From contig JAURWC010000076.1 in assembly GCA_030655135.1 (NCBI GenBank), positions 1-64,000 of the forward strand: DNA of 64,000 nt, written 5' to 3'. This stretch comes from Hyphomicrobiaceae bacterium (GTDB taxonomy: Bacteria; Pseudomonadota; Alphaproteobacteria; Rhizobiales; Hyphomicrobiaceae). The position numbers and the translations under genes are program-made. Below the pieces are notes generated by a model. That model searched no databases. It was not told the origin of the DNA and saw only the letters and a list, made by a program, of their open reading frames with translations. The first letter of the stretch is position 1. Each line of letters begins with the position of its first letter. Below, piece after piece: positions 35,240 to 43,753 of the stretch.

Positions 35240-36592
35240 ATGACAGCGACGCAGAAGATCCTTGAGCTCAATGCCTTCGATATGGACGATACCGGCTGCC
35301 TGGATCCGGCGACGGCTGCCCTGGTGGCGCGGCGCAAAAGAACGTTTGGCCCCACGTCGATGCTGTTCTACGAGCGGCCCCTGAATTTGGTGCGCGGCGA
35401 GGGTGTCTGGCTGATCGACGCCGACGGGTCGCGGTATCTGGACGCCTATAACAACGTGCCGTCGGTTGGGCATTGCCATCCGCGCGTCGTCGAAGCCGTC
35501 AACCGCCAGATGGCGACTCTCAACACGCATAGCCGCTATTTGACCGATATCGTCTACACGTATTCCGAGCGGCTGCTGGCGACGTATCCCGCGGCGCTGT
35601 CGAACATCGTCTATACGTGCACCGGCAGCGAGGGCGTCGATCTGGCGCTGCGCATCGCGCGGACGGCGACGGGCGGCGAAGGCCTGATCGCGACGGCGAA
35701 TGCCTATCACGGCAACACGGCTGCCGTGACCGAGGTGTCGCCGTCGTCAGCCACGACCCAGGCGCGAAGCCCGAATGTTTTCCTGGTGGCGGCGCCTGAT
35801 ACCTACCGGCAAAACGCGGCCGAGGCGGTGGCGAGGTTCAACGCCGACGTCAAAGCCGCAATCGCCGCAATGCAGGCGCACGGCATCAATCTCGCGGCGT
35901 TCATTGCCGACAGCATCCTGTCCAGCGACGGCGTGTATCCGGCAGTGCCTGGGTATCTCAAGGAGACGGCGGACATCGTGCGCGCGGCGGGCGGCCTCTA
36001 CATCGCCGACGAGGTGCAGCCCGGCTTCGGCCGCACGGGGGAGGCGATGTGGGGCTTTCTCCGCCATGGCCTGACGCCCGACCTGGTGGTAATGGGCAAG
36101 CCGATGGGCAACGGCTTTCCGATCGGCGGGGTAGTGGTGAAACCAGATCTGCTCGAGGTTTTCGGATCGCAGAACGGCTACTTCAATACCTTCGGCGGCA
36201 ACCCGGTGGCCGCAGCAGCCGGCCTTGCGGTGCTGGAGACGATCGAAGCGGAATACCTGCAGGAGAACGCGCGCACCACGGGGGCGTATCTTGCCGAACG
36301 GCTCGCAGCTTTGTCTGGCCGGCACGAGGCCATCGGCGACGTGCGAAACGCGGGGCTCTACGTCGGCGTGGAAATCGTCAAAGATCAGACGTCGCGCGAG
36401 CCGGATGAGGTGGCGACCACCGCCATCGTCAATGGCATGCGCGAGCGGAACGTTCTCATCGGCACCGCTGGCAAGTTCGGCAACGTGCTGAAAATCCGGC
36501 CGCCGCTGTGTTTCAACCGCGACAACGCCGATACACTGGCGGCTGCATTGTCAGACGCGCTGGCTGCACATTCGGATCGGCAACGGCGATGA
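35240..36592 (+). CDS. Class III PLP enzyme, phospho-lyase/aminotransferase (450 aa)
   Basis: Resembles the AGXT2L/ETNPPL branch: DAYNNVPSVGHCHP near residue 75, TCTGSEGVDLALRIAR for PLP phosphate, ADSILSSDGVYP, the DEVQPGFGRTG Asp block and the Lys in VMGKPMGNGFP. Enzymes of that branch eliminate phosphate and ammonia from O-phospho-ethanolamine or phospho-hydroxylysine to give aldehydes. Its stop overlaps the start of the propionyl-CoA synthetase gene by 4 bp, which ties it to a three- or two-carbon aldehyde/acid route. Transaminase activity cannot be excluded. Confidence 0.8.
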   Translation: MTATQKILELNAFDMDDTGCLDPATAALVARRKRTFGPTSMLFYERPLNLVRGEGVWLIDADGSRYLDAYNNVPSVGHCHPRVVEAVNRQMATLNTHSRYLTDIVYTYSERLLATYPAALSNIVYTCTGSEGVDLALRIARTATGGEGLIATANAYHGNTAAVTEVSPSSATTQARSPNVFLVAAPDTYRQNAAEAVARFNADVKAAIAAMQAHGINLAAFIADSILSSDGVYPAVPGYLKETADIVRAAGGLYIADEVQPGFGRTGEAMWGFLRHGLTPDLVVMGKPMGNGFPIGGVVVKPDLLEVFGSQNGYFNTFGGNPVAAAAGLAVLETIEAEYLQENARTTGAYLAERLAALSGRHEAIGDVRNAGLYVGVEIVKDQTSREPDEVATTAIVNGMRERNVLIGTAGKFGNVLKIRPPLCFNRDNADTLAAALSDALAAHSDRQRR

Positions 36593-38478
36593 GCTACGCG
36601 GAAGCTTATGCGGTTTGGCGAGGCGATCCAGAACGGTTTTGGGGCGAGGCAGCCGGTGCGATCGACTGGATCAAGCCGTGCGACCGCGTGTTCGATGAGA
36701 CGCTTGGTCACTACGGCCGCTGGTTTCCCGGCGCAGTGTGCAACACGGCCTACAACTGTCTTGACCGGCATGTGCTGGCGGGCCGAGGCGCCCAAGCCGC
36801 GTTGATCTACGATAGCCCCATCACCGGCAGCCAGCGAACCTTTTCGTTCGCCGAGCTGACGAGCGAAGTCGCCACGTTTGCGGCCGTCCTAGCGGACCAG
36901 GGCGTGGTGAAGGGCGATCGCGTTATCGTCTACATGCCGATGGTGCCCGAAGCGGTCATCGCGATGCTTGCGTGCGCGCGGATCGGGGCGATCCACTCGG
37001 TCGTGTTCGGCGGCTTTGCAGCCAACGAGCTGGCAACACGGCTCGATGATGCGCAACCCAAGGTGATCGTGTCAGCCTCGTGCGGGATCGAGCCGGGGCG
37101 CATCGTTGCCTACAAGCCGCTGCTGGATTCCGCGATCGACCTAGCGACGCACAAGCCGCAAACCTGCATCATCCTGCAGCGGCCGGCCTTGGCCGCGGCA
37201 CTGCACGACGGCCGTGACCTGGATTGGACGTCGCTCGTCGAGCAGGCCCACCGCGACGGGCGCACGGCTGAGTGCGTGCCCGTGGCCGCAACCGATCCGC
37301 TTTACATCCTCTACACCTCCGGCAGCACCGGACAGCCCAAGGGCGTCGTGCGCGACAATGGCGGACACATGGTAGCGCTGCAGTGGTCGATGACCAACCT
37401 TTACGGCGTGGCGCCGGGCGAAGTGTTCTGGGCCGCTTCAGACGTCGGCTGGGTGGTGGGGCATTCGTATATCGTGTACGCGCCGCTGCTCAACGGCACG
37501 ACGAGCATCCTCTACGAGGGCAAGCCGGTGGGCACGCCTGATGCTGGTGCGTTCTGGCGCGTCGCCAGCGATCACAAAGCCGCCGTGTTGTTTACCGCGC
37601 CAACGGCGTTGCGCGCGATCAAGAAGGACGATCCGCAGGGGCTCAGGATCCACGACTATGACCTGTCGCACCTGCGCGCGTTGTTCCTGGCCGGCGAGCG
37701 GGCCGATCCCGAGACGGTCAAGTGGGCCGAGGAGCATTTGGATATTCCTGTGATCGACCACTGGTGGCAGACGGAGACCGCCTGGGCGATCGCGGGCAAT
37801 CCGCTGGGCCTGGGCGCGCTGCCGGTGAAGCGCGGCTCGCCGACGGTGCCGATGCCCGGCTACGACGTGCAGGTGTTGGACGATGCAGGGCATCCGGTTG
37901 CGGAGGGCCAGCTCGGTAACATCGTCATCAAGTTGCCGCTACCGCCAGCCTGCCTCGTGACGCTGTGGAACGCCGCCGAGCGCTTTGGTCCGAGCTATGC
38001 CGACGAGTTTCCCGGCTATTACAAGACGTCCGACGCCGGGTATGTCGACGACGACGGCTATCTCTTCATCATGGGCCGCACCGATGACATCATCAACGTC
38101 GCCGGGCATCGTCTCTCGACGGGGGCGATGGAGGAAGTTCTGGCCGCGCACCCCGACGTCGCCGAGTGTGCCGTGGTCGGCAAGGCGGACGCGCTGAAGG
38201 GCGAGGTGCCGGTTGGTTTTCTCGTGCTCAAGGCCGGCGTTTTGCGCGATACGCGCGTGATCGAACAGGAAGCCGTAGCGCTGGTGCGCGAACGCATCGG
38301 GCCGGTCGCTGCTTTCAAGAGCGCGGTGACGGTGGCGCGCTTGCCGAAGACGCGCTCGGGCAAAATCCTGCGCGGCACCATGAAGAAAATTGCTGACGGC
38401 GAAAGCTATCGCCTGCCGGCAACGATCGATGATCCCGCCATTCTCGCCGAAATAGCTGCGGCGCTGGCGCAAAAATAG
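36589..38478 (+). CDS. prpE: Propionyl-CoA (acyl-CoA) synthetase (629 aa)
   Basis: An AMP-forming ligase of the acetyl/propionyl-CoA synthetase group. The P-loop-like YILYTSGSTGQPKGVVRDNGG, the LFLAGERADPETVKWAEEHL segment, HWWQTETAWAI and the C-terminal lysine motif KTRSGKILRGTM are visible. The MSYAEAYAVWRGDPERFWGE opening and the shorter N-terminus favour PrpE over Acs. The ATGA overlap with the preceding gene indicates translational coupling. It would activate propionate (or acetate) made from the aldehyde products of the island. An aldehyde dehydrogenase for the step before it is not in the island. Confidence 0.88.
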   Translation: MSYAEAYAVWRGDPERFWGEAAGAIDWIKPCDRVFDETLGHYGRWFPGAVCNTAYNCLDRHVLAGRGAQAALIYDSPITGSQRTFSFAELTSEVATFAAVLADQGVVKGDRVIVYMPMVPEAVIAMLACARIGAIHSVVFGGFAANELATRLDDAQPKVIVSASCGIEPGRIVAYKPLLDSAIDLATHKPQTCIILQRPALAAALHDGRDLDWTSLVEQAHRDGRTAECVPVAATDPLYILYTSGSTGQPKGVVRDNGGHMVALQWSMTNLYGVAPGEVFWAASDVGWVVGHSYIVYAPLLNGTTSILYEGKPVGTPDAGAFWRVASDHKAAVLFTAPTALRAIKKDDPQGLRIHDYDLSHLRALFLAGERADPETVKWAEEHLDIPVIDHWWQTETAWAIAGNPLGLGALPVKRGSPTVPMPGYDVQVLDDAGHPVAEGQLGNIVIKLPLPPACLVTLWNAAERFGPSYADEFPGYYKTSDAGYVDDDGYLFIMGRTDDIINVAGHRLSTGAMEEVLAAHPDVAECAVVGKADALKGEVPVGFLVLKAGVLRDTRVIEQEAVALVRERIGPVAAFKSAVTVARLPKTRSGKILRGTMKKIADGESYRLPATIDDPAILAEIAAALAQK

Positions 38479-38489
38479 GAGACTAGCAG

Positions 38490-39257
38490 ATGGCAGGCAG
38501 GCTCGCGGGCAAGGTGGCCCTGATTTCCGGCGGCGCGACGGGCATGGGCGGCGCATCGTCCAAGCTGTTTGCTGAAGAAGGTGCCAAGGTCGGCGTGGTG
38601 GACCGCAATGAAGACGCCGGCCGCGCCATGGTCGCCGAGATCGAAAAGGCGGGTGGCACCGCCGTGTTCGCGGCGGCAGACGTTTCTAACCAGGATCAGG
38701 TGAATGCTGCCGTTGCGCACGTGACCAAGACGCTCGGCGCGCCGAACGTGCTGTTCAACCATGCGGGAACGATCGTCATCAAGCCGTTCCTGGAGACGAC
38801 GCTGGAAGAGTGGGAATGGCTGATGGCCGTCAACGTGCGCAGCATGTTCCTGATGACCAAGGCCGTGCTGCCGGGAATGCTGGCGCAGGGTGGCGGTTCG
38901 ATCGTCTGCACATCGTCAATCTCGGCAATCGCCTCGACTCCGCTGGAAGTGCTCTACTGCACCACCAAAGGAGCGTGCCACGCGTTCGCTCGTTCGATAG
39001 CAGTAGACTTCCGCGACAAGGGCATCCGTTGCAATGCCGTTTGCCCCGGGTTCGTCAAGACGCCGCACGGGCTACGTGAGGTGAAGGAACTGACCGCCCT
39101 TGGGGTGGACGCTTCCGACGAGGCAATGGCCGCGCAGCAGGGGCGCCTTGCAGAGCCGGAAGAAATCGCGCGCGCTGCGCTCTTTCTGGCCAGCGACGAA
39201 GCCAGCTTCATCAACGGCGCGCACCTATTCGTCGATAATGGCTTCACGGCAATCTAG
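38490..39257 (+). CDS. Short-chain dehydrogenase/reductase (255 aa)
   Basis: A second SDR: SGGATGMGGASSKLF at residues 13-27 binds NAD(P), NHAG is the structural Asn motif, Ser is in CTSSISAI, and the Tyr-Lys pair is in LYCTTKGACHAF. It starts 12 bp after prpE and is likely in the same operon. The role could be oxidation of an alcohol intermediate; substrate unknown. Confidence 0.88.
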   Translation: MAGRLAGKVALISGGATGMGGASSKLFAEEGAKVGVVDRNEDAGRAMVAEIEKAGGTAVFAAADVSNQDQVNAAVAHVTKTLGAPNVLFNHAGTIVIKPFLETTLEEWEWLMAVNVRSMFLMTKAVLPGMLAQGGGSIVCTSSISAIASTPLEVLYCTTKGACHAFARSIAVDFRDKGIRCNAVCPGFVKTPHGLREVKELTALGVDASDEAMAAQQGRLAEPEEIARAALFLASDEASFINGAHLFVDNGFTAI

Positions 39258-39265
39258 CCAGGCCG

Positions 39266-39538
39266 CTACCGCTGACCGTCGTTTGCGCGCGGCGGATACA
39301 TCGACTGCCCACGATATGCATTGGGGTTGTTGTCGACGGATGGCGCTTGTATCGGTGGCGGCGCGCCGCGGTCGAAGGACGAGCTTGCACGCGGCGGTGG
39401 CGATACTGTCGATGTCGTGGCACCTGCGGCACCGGCACCGGGACGTTGAGTACCCTGTTGCGCACTCGCAGGTAATGCCAAGGATAGCATGGCCGTTGCA
39501 GCCAGCGAGCCAATCATCCGCTTGTTGAATCGTCTCAT
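39266..39538 (-). CDS. Small exported Pro/Ala-rich protein (90 aa)
   Basis: A signal peptide (MRRFNKRMIGSLAATAMLSLALPASAQ) is followed by a low-complexity Gly/Ala/Pro/Ser tail ending in NAYRGQSMYPPRAND. No family is recognised. The ribosome binding site AAGGAG precedes ATG 39538. It is convergent with the SDR gene, with 8 bp between stops. Confidence 0.75.
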   Translation of the reverse strand: MRRFNKRMIGSLAATAMLSLALPASAQQGTQRPGAGAAGATTSTVSPPPRASSSFDRGAPPPIQAPSVDNNPNAYRGQSMYPPRANDGQR

Positions 39539-39634
39539 AACAAAGCTCCTTTTCGCAAATTAAACGCCGGGCGTGGAACGGCGTTCCGGTCCTGCGCGGC
39601 CATCATTAGTCAGGCAATTAGGATATGGCGCCGT

Positions 39635-39651
39635 CTGATCTAATTAATCAG
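39635..39651. promoter_or_regulatory. Operator-like palindrome CTGAT-N7-ATCAG
   Basis: A 17-bp inverted repeat centred near 39643 in the 198-bp divergent gap between the small exported protein and the histidine kinase genes. The binding protein is unknown. Confidence 0.4.
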
Positions 39652-39736
39652 GCGATTTTCGTCCGCAAGGGGCGGATCTTACCGGAGATCTGCGAGTTTA
39701 CGCAGTCGAGTTGCTGGCCTAAACTCCCTTGAAGCA

Positions 39737-42697
39737 ATGAAAATGCCGGAGACGTCGCGTTTAATGCAGCTCGACAATGACGCGCTTGCAGATGTCTTTC
39801 CGGGTGAAAGCCGCATGAGCATGATCATGCGGCAGCACGACTGGCAAGCGACGCCTTTGGGCCCTGCACGATCTTGGCCTGATGCCCTCAAAGTACCGCT
39901 GCGCATGATGCTGACGTCTCGCTTCGAGATGTGGCTGGGCTGGGGGCCCGACCTCGCGTTTTTTTACAACGACGCCTACATCCCAACGCTCGGTGAAAAG
40001 CATGGTCGCGTCCTCGGCCTGCCTTTGCGCGAGGTATGGAGCGAAGTATACGCCGATGTCGAAGATCGCCTGGAATCGGTCCGCCAGGGAAAGCCGACCT
40101 GGGACCAGGCGCTCATGCTGCTGCTGGAGCGGCACGGCTACAAAGAAGAAACATATCATACGTTCTCTTACAGTCCCCTGATGTCCAATAGCGGGAGCGT
40201 GGAGGGACTGCTTTGCGTCGTCACCGAGGAAACCGAACGCGTCATCAGCGAGCGTTGGCTGGCGACGGCGCGAACGCTTGCAACATCACTGCTCTATTCG
40301 CGCACGCGAGACGCTGTTTTGGAGGGCACGCGTTCGGCGCTGCGCTCCAACACGCGAGATTTTCCGTTTCACGCCATTGAACTGTTCGGCTCGGTTGGGC
40401 GCACCCCGGACTTCGAAGGTACGCGCTGGCCTCTGCTCGAGGCTGCCGAGGGCCGATCGATTACGCTGCCTCTAGACGGGCTCATTGCACAACCGCCGCG
40501 AGGCGCATGGGACGTGGCGCCGCGGTCCGCTCTGATCGTTCCAATACCCCGAACCGACAGCGACAATCCGCACGGAGCGCTGATCCTGGGGTTGAACCCC
40601 TTCCAGGCAAAGACGCGGCAGATCACCGAACTGGCCGACCTGCTTGCTTCGCAGATCGGCACAGCTCTCGGCGCTGCAGATGCGATCGTTCGAGAGACGA
40701 ACGAGAAGCATCGGCTTCGGGCGCTGTTCGAGCAGTCACCCAGTTTCATGGCCGTGCTGCGCGGGCCCGAGCACCGGTATGAATCTGCCAATCCCAAATA
40801 TCTGGATATCGTCGGCCAGCGGGATCTGATCGGGAAGCCCGTTCGAGAAGCCTTGCCGGAACTTGATGGCCAAGGTTTTTTTGAACTTCTTGACCAAGTC
40901 TACCTGTCGGGCGAGCCCTTCACCGGCCGCTCCATCCCGTTAACGATCGGGCCCGAGGACCCAGAGAAAACTGGACAGCAAAGGTATCTCGACTTCGTCT
41001 ACCAACCGATCCGCGACGAGGCCGGCGCCGTTACTGGCATTTTTGTCGAGGGCTTCGACGTCACGGTCGCGTATCAAGCCAGAGAGGCAATCCAAAAGAG
41101 CGAGCTGGAATTTCGCACGCTCGCCGAAGTGATGCCAAACCAGGTGTGGACCGCGCGGCCGGACGGACAGCTGGATTGGTTCAACAATCGCGTGTTTGAA
41201 TTTTCCGGCAAGAGCCAAAAGGAGCTTGCAGGTGCCGGCTGGTCGTCGATCGTTGAAGGCGAGGATCTGCCGGTTGCAAACGATCTTTGGGCTCGTGCCC
41301 TGCAGACTGGCGAGCCCTATGAAACGCAGTTCCGGCTGAAGGCGGCGGACGGGGAACTGCGATGGCATATTGCCCGGGCCGTGGCGGTGCGAGACGACGC
41401 GGGCATCATCACACGCTGGATCGGCACCAATACCGACATCCAGGACCAGAAGACGACAGCACAGGCGCTGGCTGATTTGAATGCCACGCTGGAACATCAG
41501 GTGGTGCAACGAACCGGCGAACTGATGGTGGCCGAGGAGGCGCTGCGGCAAGCCCAGAAGATGGAAGCTGTCGGACAGCTGACCGGCGGCATTGCGCACG
41601 ACTTTAACAATCTACTCACGGGAATTATCGGCTCGCTGGATATGATGACGCGGCGATCCCAGCAGGGCCGGTCAGGCGATATCGAGCGCTATGCCTCGGC
41701 GGCGATGCAGTCGGCCAGGCGTGCGGCGGCGCTTACGCACAGGTTGCTCGCCTTTTCGCGGCGACAGCCTCTTGACCCGCAGCCGGTGAACGCCAATCGC
41801 CTAGTGACGGGGATGGAAGAAATGCTGCGGCGGACGCTCGGCGCGGCGATATCGCTGGAGATGGTGACTGCAGCGGGTTTGTGGCAGACAAAATGTGATC
41901 CCAATCAACTTGAGAATTCTATTCTCAACCTGGCGATCAACGCGCGCGACGCCATGCCGGATGGCGGCTCGCTTACGATTGAAACGGGGAACGCGCATCT
42001 GGACAACAGCTATGCCGCGACCAACGGAGGTTTGGTCCCCGGCCAGTACGTGATGATCAGCGTAACCGATACCGGGTGCGGGATGTCGGCAGACGTGGCG
42101 CAGCGGGCTTTCGATCCTTTCTTCACCACCAAGCCAATCGGACAAGGCACGGGATTGGGCCTGTCGATGATCTATGGCTTTGCACGCCAGTCGGAAGGCT
42201 ATGCGCGCATCTATAGCGAAGTGGGCCGTGGGACGACGTTCAAGCTTTACCTGCCTCGCTACTTCGGCGAGCTGGTCGAACGTGAGGACCTTGCGAATAC
42301 TGAAGTCGCGCAGGAGCAGCGAAGTACGCGCAAGGAGGTTGTTGCTGTCGTCGAGGACGAACCCGCAGTCAGAGCTCTGGTCGTCGATCTGCTCGACGAA
42401 CTCGGCTACAGGTCGATCGAGGCTGCCGACGGCGTTGCCGGCCTCAAAATCATGCAAGGCGAGGACCGGATCGACCTGCTGGTAACCGATATCGGACTGC
42501 CGGGCCTCAACGGGCGCCAGCTCGCCGATGCCGCGCGGCTGCTGCGTCCGGGTCTGAAAGTATTGTTCATGACAGGCTACGCGGAGAATGCCGCAATCGC
42601 TGGCGGATTTCTGGCTCCTGGCATGGAAATGATGACGAAGCCGTTCGCCATCGATGCGCTGGCGGGCAAGATCAAAAGCATTATCGATCGCCCGTAA
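39737..42697 (+). CDS. Hybrid sensor histidine kinase with PAS/GAF repeats and receiver domain (986 aa)
   Basis: An orphan cytoplasmic sensor with no membrane span. Order: an N-terminal PAS-like block (about 30-180), a GAF-like segment (180-320), two PAS domains (about 320-455 and 455-585; HRLRALFEQSP, EFRTLAEVMPNQVW), a HisKA domain with the phosphoacceptor His621 in GGIAHDFNN, an HATPase domain with NLAINARDAMP and GTGLGLSMIYG, and a C-terminal receiver whose phosphate acceptor is Asp918 in VTDIGLPG. No response regulator or HPt gene is adjacent. The input is unknown; no light-sensing Cys motif was identified with confidence. Confidence 0.88.
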   Translation: MKMPETSRLMQLDNDALADVFPGESRMSMIMRQHDWQATPLGPARSWPDALKVPLRMMLTSRFEMWLGWGPDLAFFYNDAYIPTLGEKHGRVLGLPLREVWSEVYADVEDRLESVRQGKPTWDQALMLLLERHGYKEETYHTFSYSPLMSNSGSVEGLLCVVTEETERVISERWLATARTLATSLLYSRTRDAVLEGTRSALRSNTRDFPFHAIELFGSVGRTPDFEGTRWPLLEAAEGRSITLPLDGLIAQPPRGAWDVAPRSALIVPIPRTDSDNPHGALILGLNPFQAKTRQITELADLLASQIGTALGAADAIVRETNEKHRLRALFEQSPSFMAVLRGPEHRYESANPKYLDIVGQRDLIGKPVREALPELDGQGFFELLDQVYLSGEPFTGRSIPLTIGPEDPEKTGQQRYLDFVYQPIRDEAGAVTGIFVEGFDVTVAYQAREAIQKSELEFRTLAEVMPNQVWTARPDGQLDWFNNRVFEFSGKSQKELAGAGWSSIVEGEDLPVANDLWARALQTGEPYETQFRLKAADGELRWHIARAVAVRDDAGIITRWIGTNTDIQDQKTTAQALADLNATLEHQVVQRTGELMVAEEALRQAQKMEAVGQLTGGIAHDFNNLLTGIIGSLDMMTRRSQQGRSGDIERYASAAMQSARRAAALTHRLLAFSRRQPLDPQPVNANRLVTGMEEMLRRTLGAAISLEMVTAAGLWQTKCDPNQLENSILNLAINARDAMPDGGSLTIETGNAHLDNSYAATNGGLVPGQYVMISVTDTGCGMSADVAQRAFDPFFTTKPIGQGTGLGLSMIYGFARQSEGYARIYSEVGRGTTFKLYLPRYFGELVEREDLANTEVAQEQRSTRKEVVAVVEDEPAVRALVVDLLDELGYRSIEAADGVAGLKIMQGEDRIDLLVTDIGLPGLNGRQLADAARLLRPGLKVLFMTGYAENAAIAGGFLAPGMEMMTKPFAIDALAGKIKSIIDRP

Positions 42698-42966
42698 TGC
42701 AAATCAGTCCCTTGCAGACACGCGGAACCATCGCCGCGCAAATCCGTTCCTTAATTCATAACAGCAGTGGGCTGATTTTTGCCGCGTTTCTCGCCTAGGC
42801 CGGGTTGTTGAAGACTGAAAGCGGCGACGCGAAATCTGAGCATCGCGTGAGGCTCGATCCTGGCGACATCAACCGCAGACAAGAGGGATTGTTGCGGAGC
42901 GGGGAACAACGCCCCTCATCCTCTCAATGCTCGATTGAGCTTAACACTCGAAGGGAGCGCGCGCTG

Positions 42967-43662
42967 ATGAGTTCGTATGTCGTGTGCGGGTGGTACACGC
43001 CGGATTATGCCGGGTGGGCAAACGACCTCAGGCAGAGCCTGTTACGCCATGGCCAACCCTTCGAACTTGTCAGGGTGGAGAGCCACCCGGGTGAGGGCTG
43101 GGAGGCGACGACCATGCGTAAGGCACGCGAGGTTTTGAAATCGTTGGATCGGCACGCTGGGAAAACCATCATCTTCATTGATGTCGACTGCGAAGTTGCC
43201 GGCGATCTGGCACCCCTCACCCAACTCAGAGGCGACGTTGCCTTTTATGTTCATCCCAGGCGCAGACGGTCCGGCCATACGAAAGCGCACATTCGATCGG
43301 GCACGATCGTTTTGAAGCCAACGCCGGAGGCGCGCCGTTTCGTGGAACGCTGGGTCGATATTAGTGACCGGCCGGAGTACGGAGACGTGGACCAAGATGC
43401 GCTTCTTCTTTCCATCAATACGCCTGGTGTTCTGTTTGAGCAGCTCGATGTAAAGTGGTGCTACACAAAGTCCGACAAGTGCAATGGCCCGCTGATCATT
43501 CATGGTTCGGCGTCGAAGAATGTCGCGAAAATCGGCACCACGCGGCGTCGATTGGTGGCATTGGCCAACCGACTGTTTCGCGATCGTGCATCGCGGTCCG
43601 AGGGATCGCGGTTTGCAAATCGCGCCCGGTTGAAAGCGGGCCTTGGCGAGCCAGCCGAATAG
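42967..43662 (+). CDS. Nucleotide-diphospho-sugar transferase-like protein (231 aa)
   Basis: A GT-A-like fold is suggested by IFIDVDCEVAGD (DxD motif, near residue 70) and the later GDVDQDALLLSIN block typical of the nucleotide-diphospho-sugar transferase family. There is no signal peptide, so it is cytoplasmic. ATG 42967 has AAGGGAG upstream. The 268-bp gap before it holds only a long-range inverted repeat AAATCAG...CTGATTT (42701-42778) ending in T5, a possible terminator of the kinase gene. Substrate unknown. Confidence 0.65.
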   Translation: MSSYVVCGWYTPDYAGWANDLRQSLLRHGQPFELVRVESHPGEGWEATTMRKAREVLKSLDRHAGKTIIFIDVDCEVAGDLAPLTQLRGDVAFYVHPRRRRSGHTKAHIRSGTIVLKPTPEARRFVERWVDISDRPEYGDVDQDALLLSINTPGVLFEQLDVKWCYTKSDKCNGPLIIHGSASKNVAKIGTTRRRLVALANRLFRDRASRSEGSRFANRARLKAGLGEPAE

Positions 43663-43753
43663 GCAAATCCGATCAGTTCAACCGATGACTTTGCGCAGAT
43701 GGCTGAGCTCGGTGCAAAATCATGCCGGGCGAAGATGCGCTCTCGCCGTCTGC

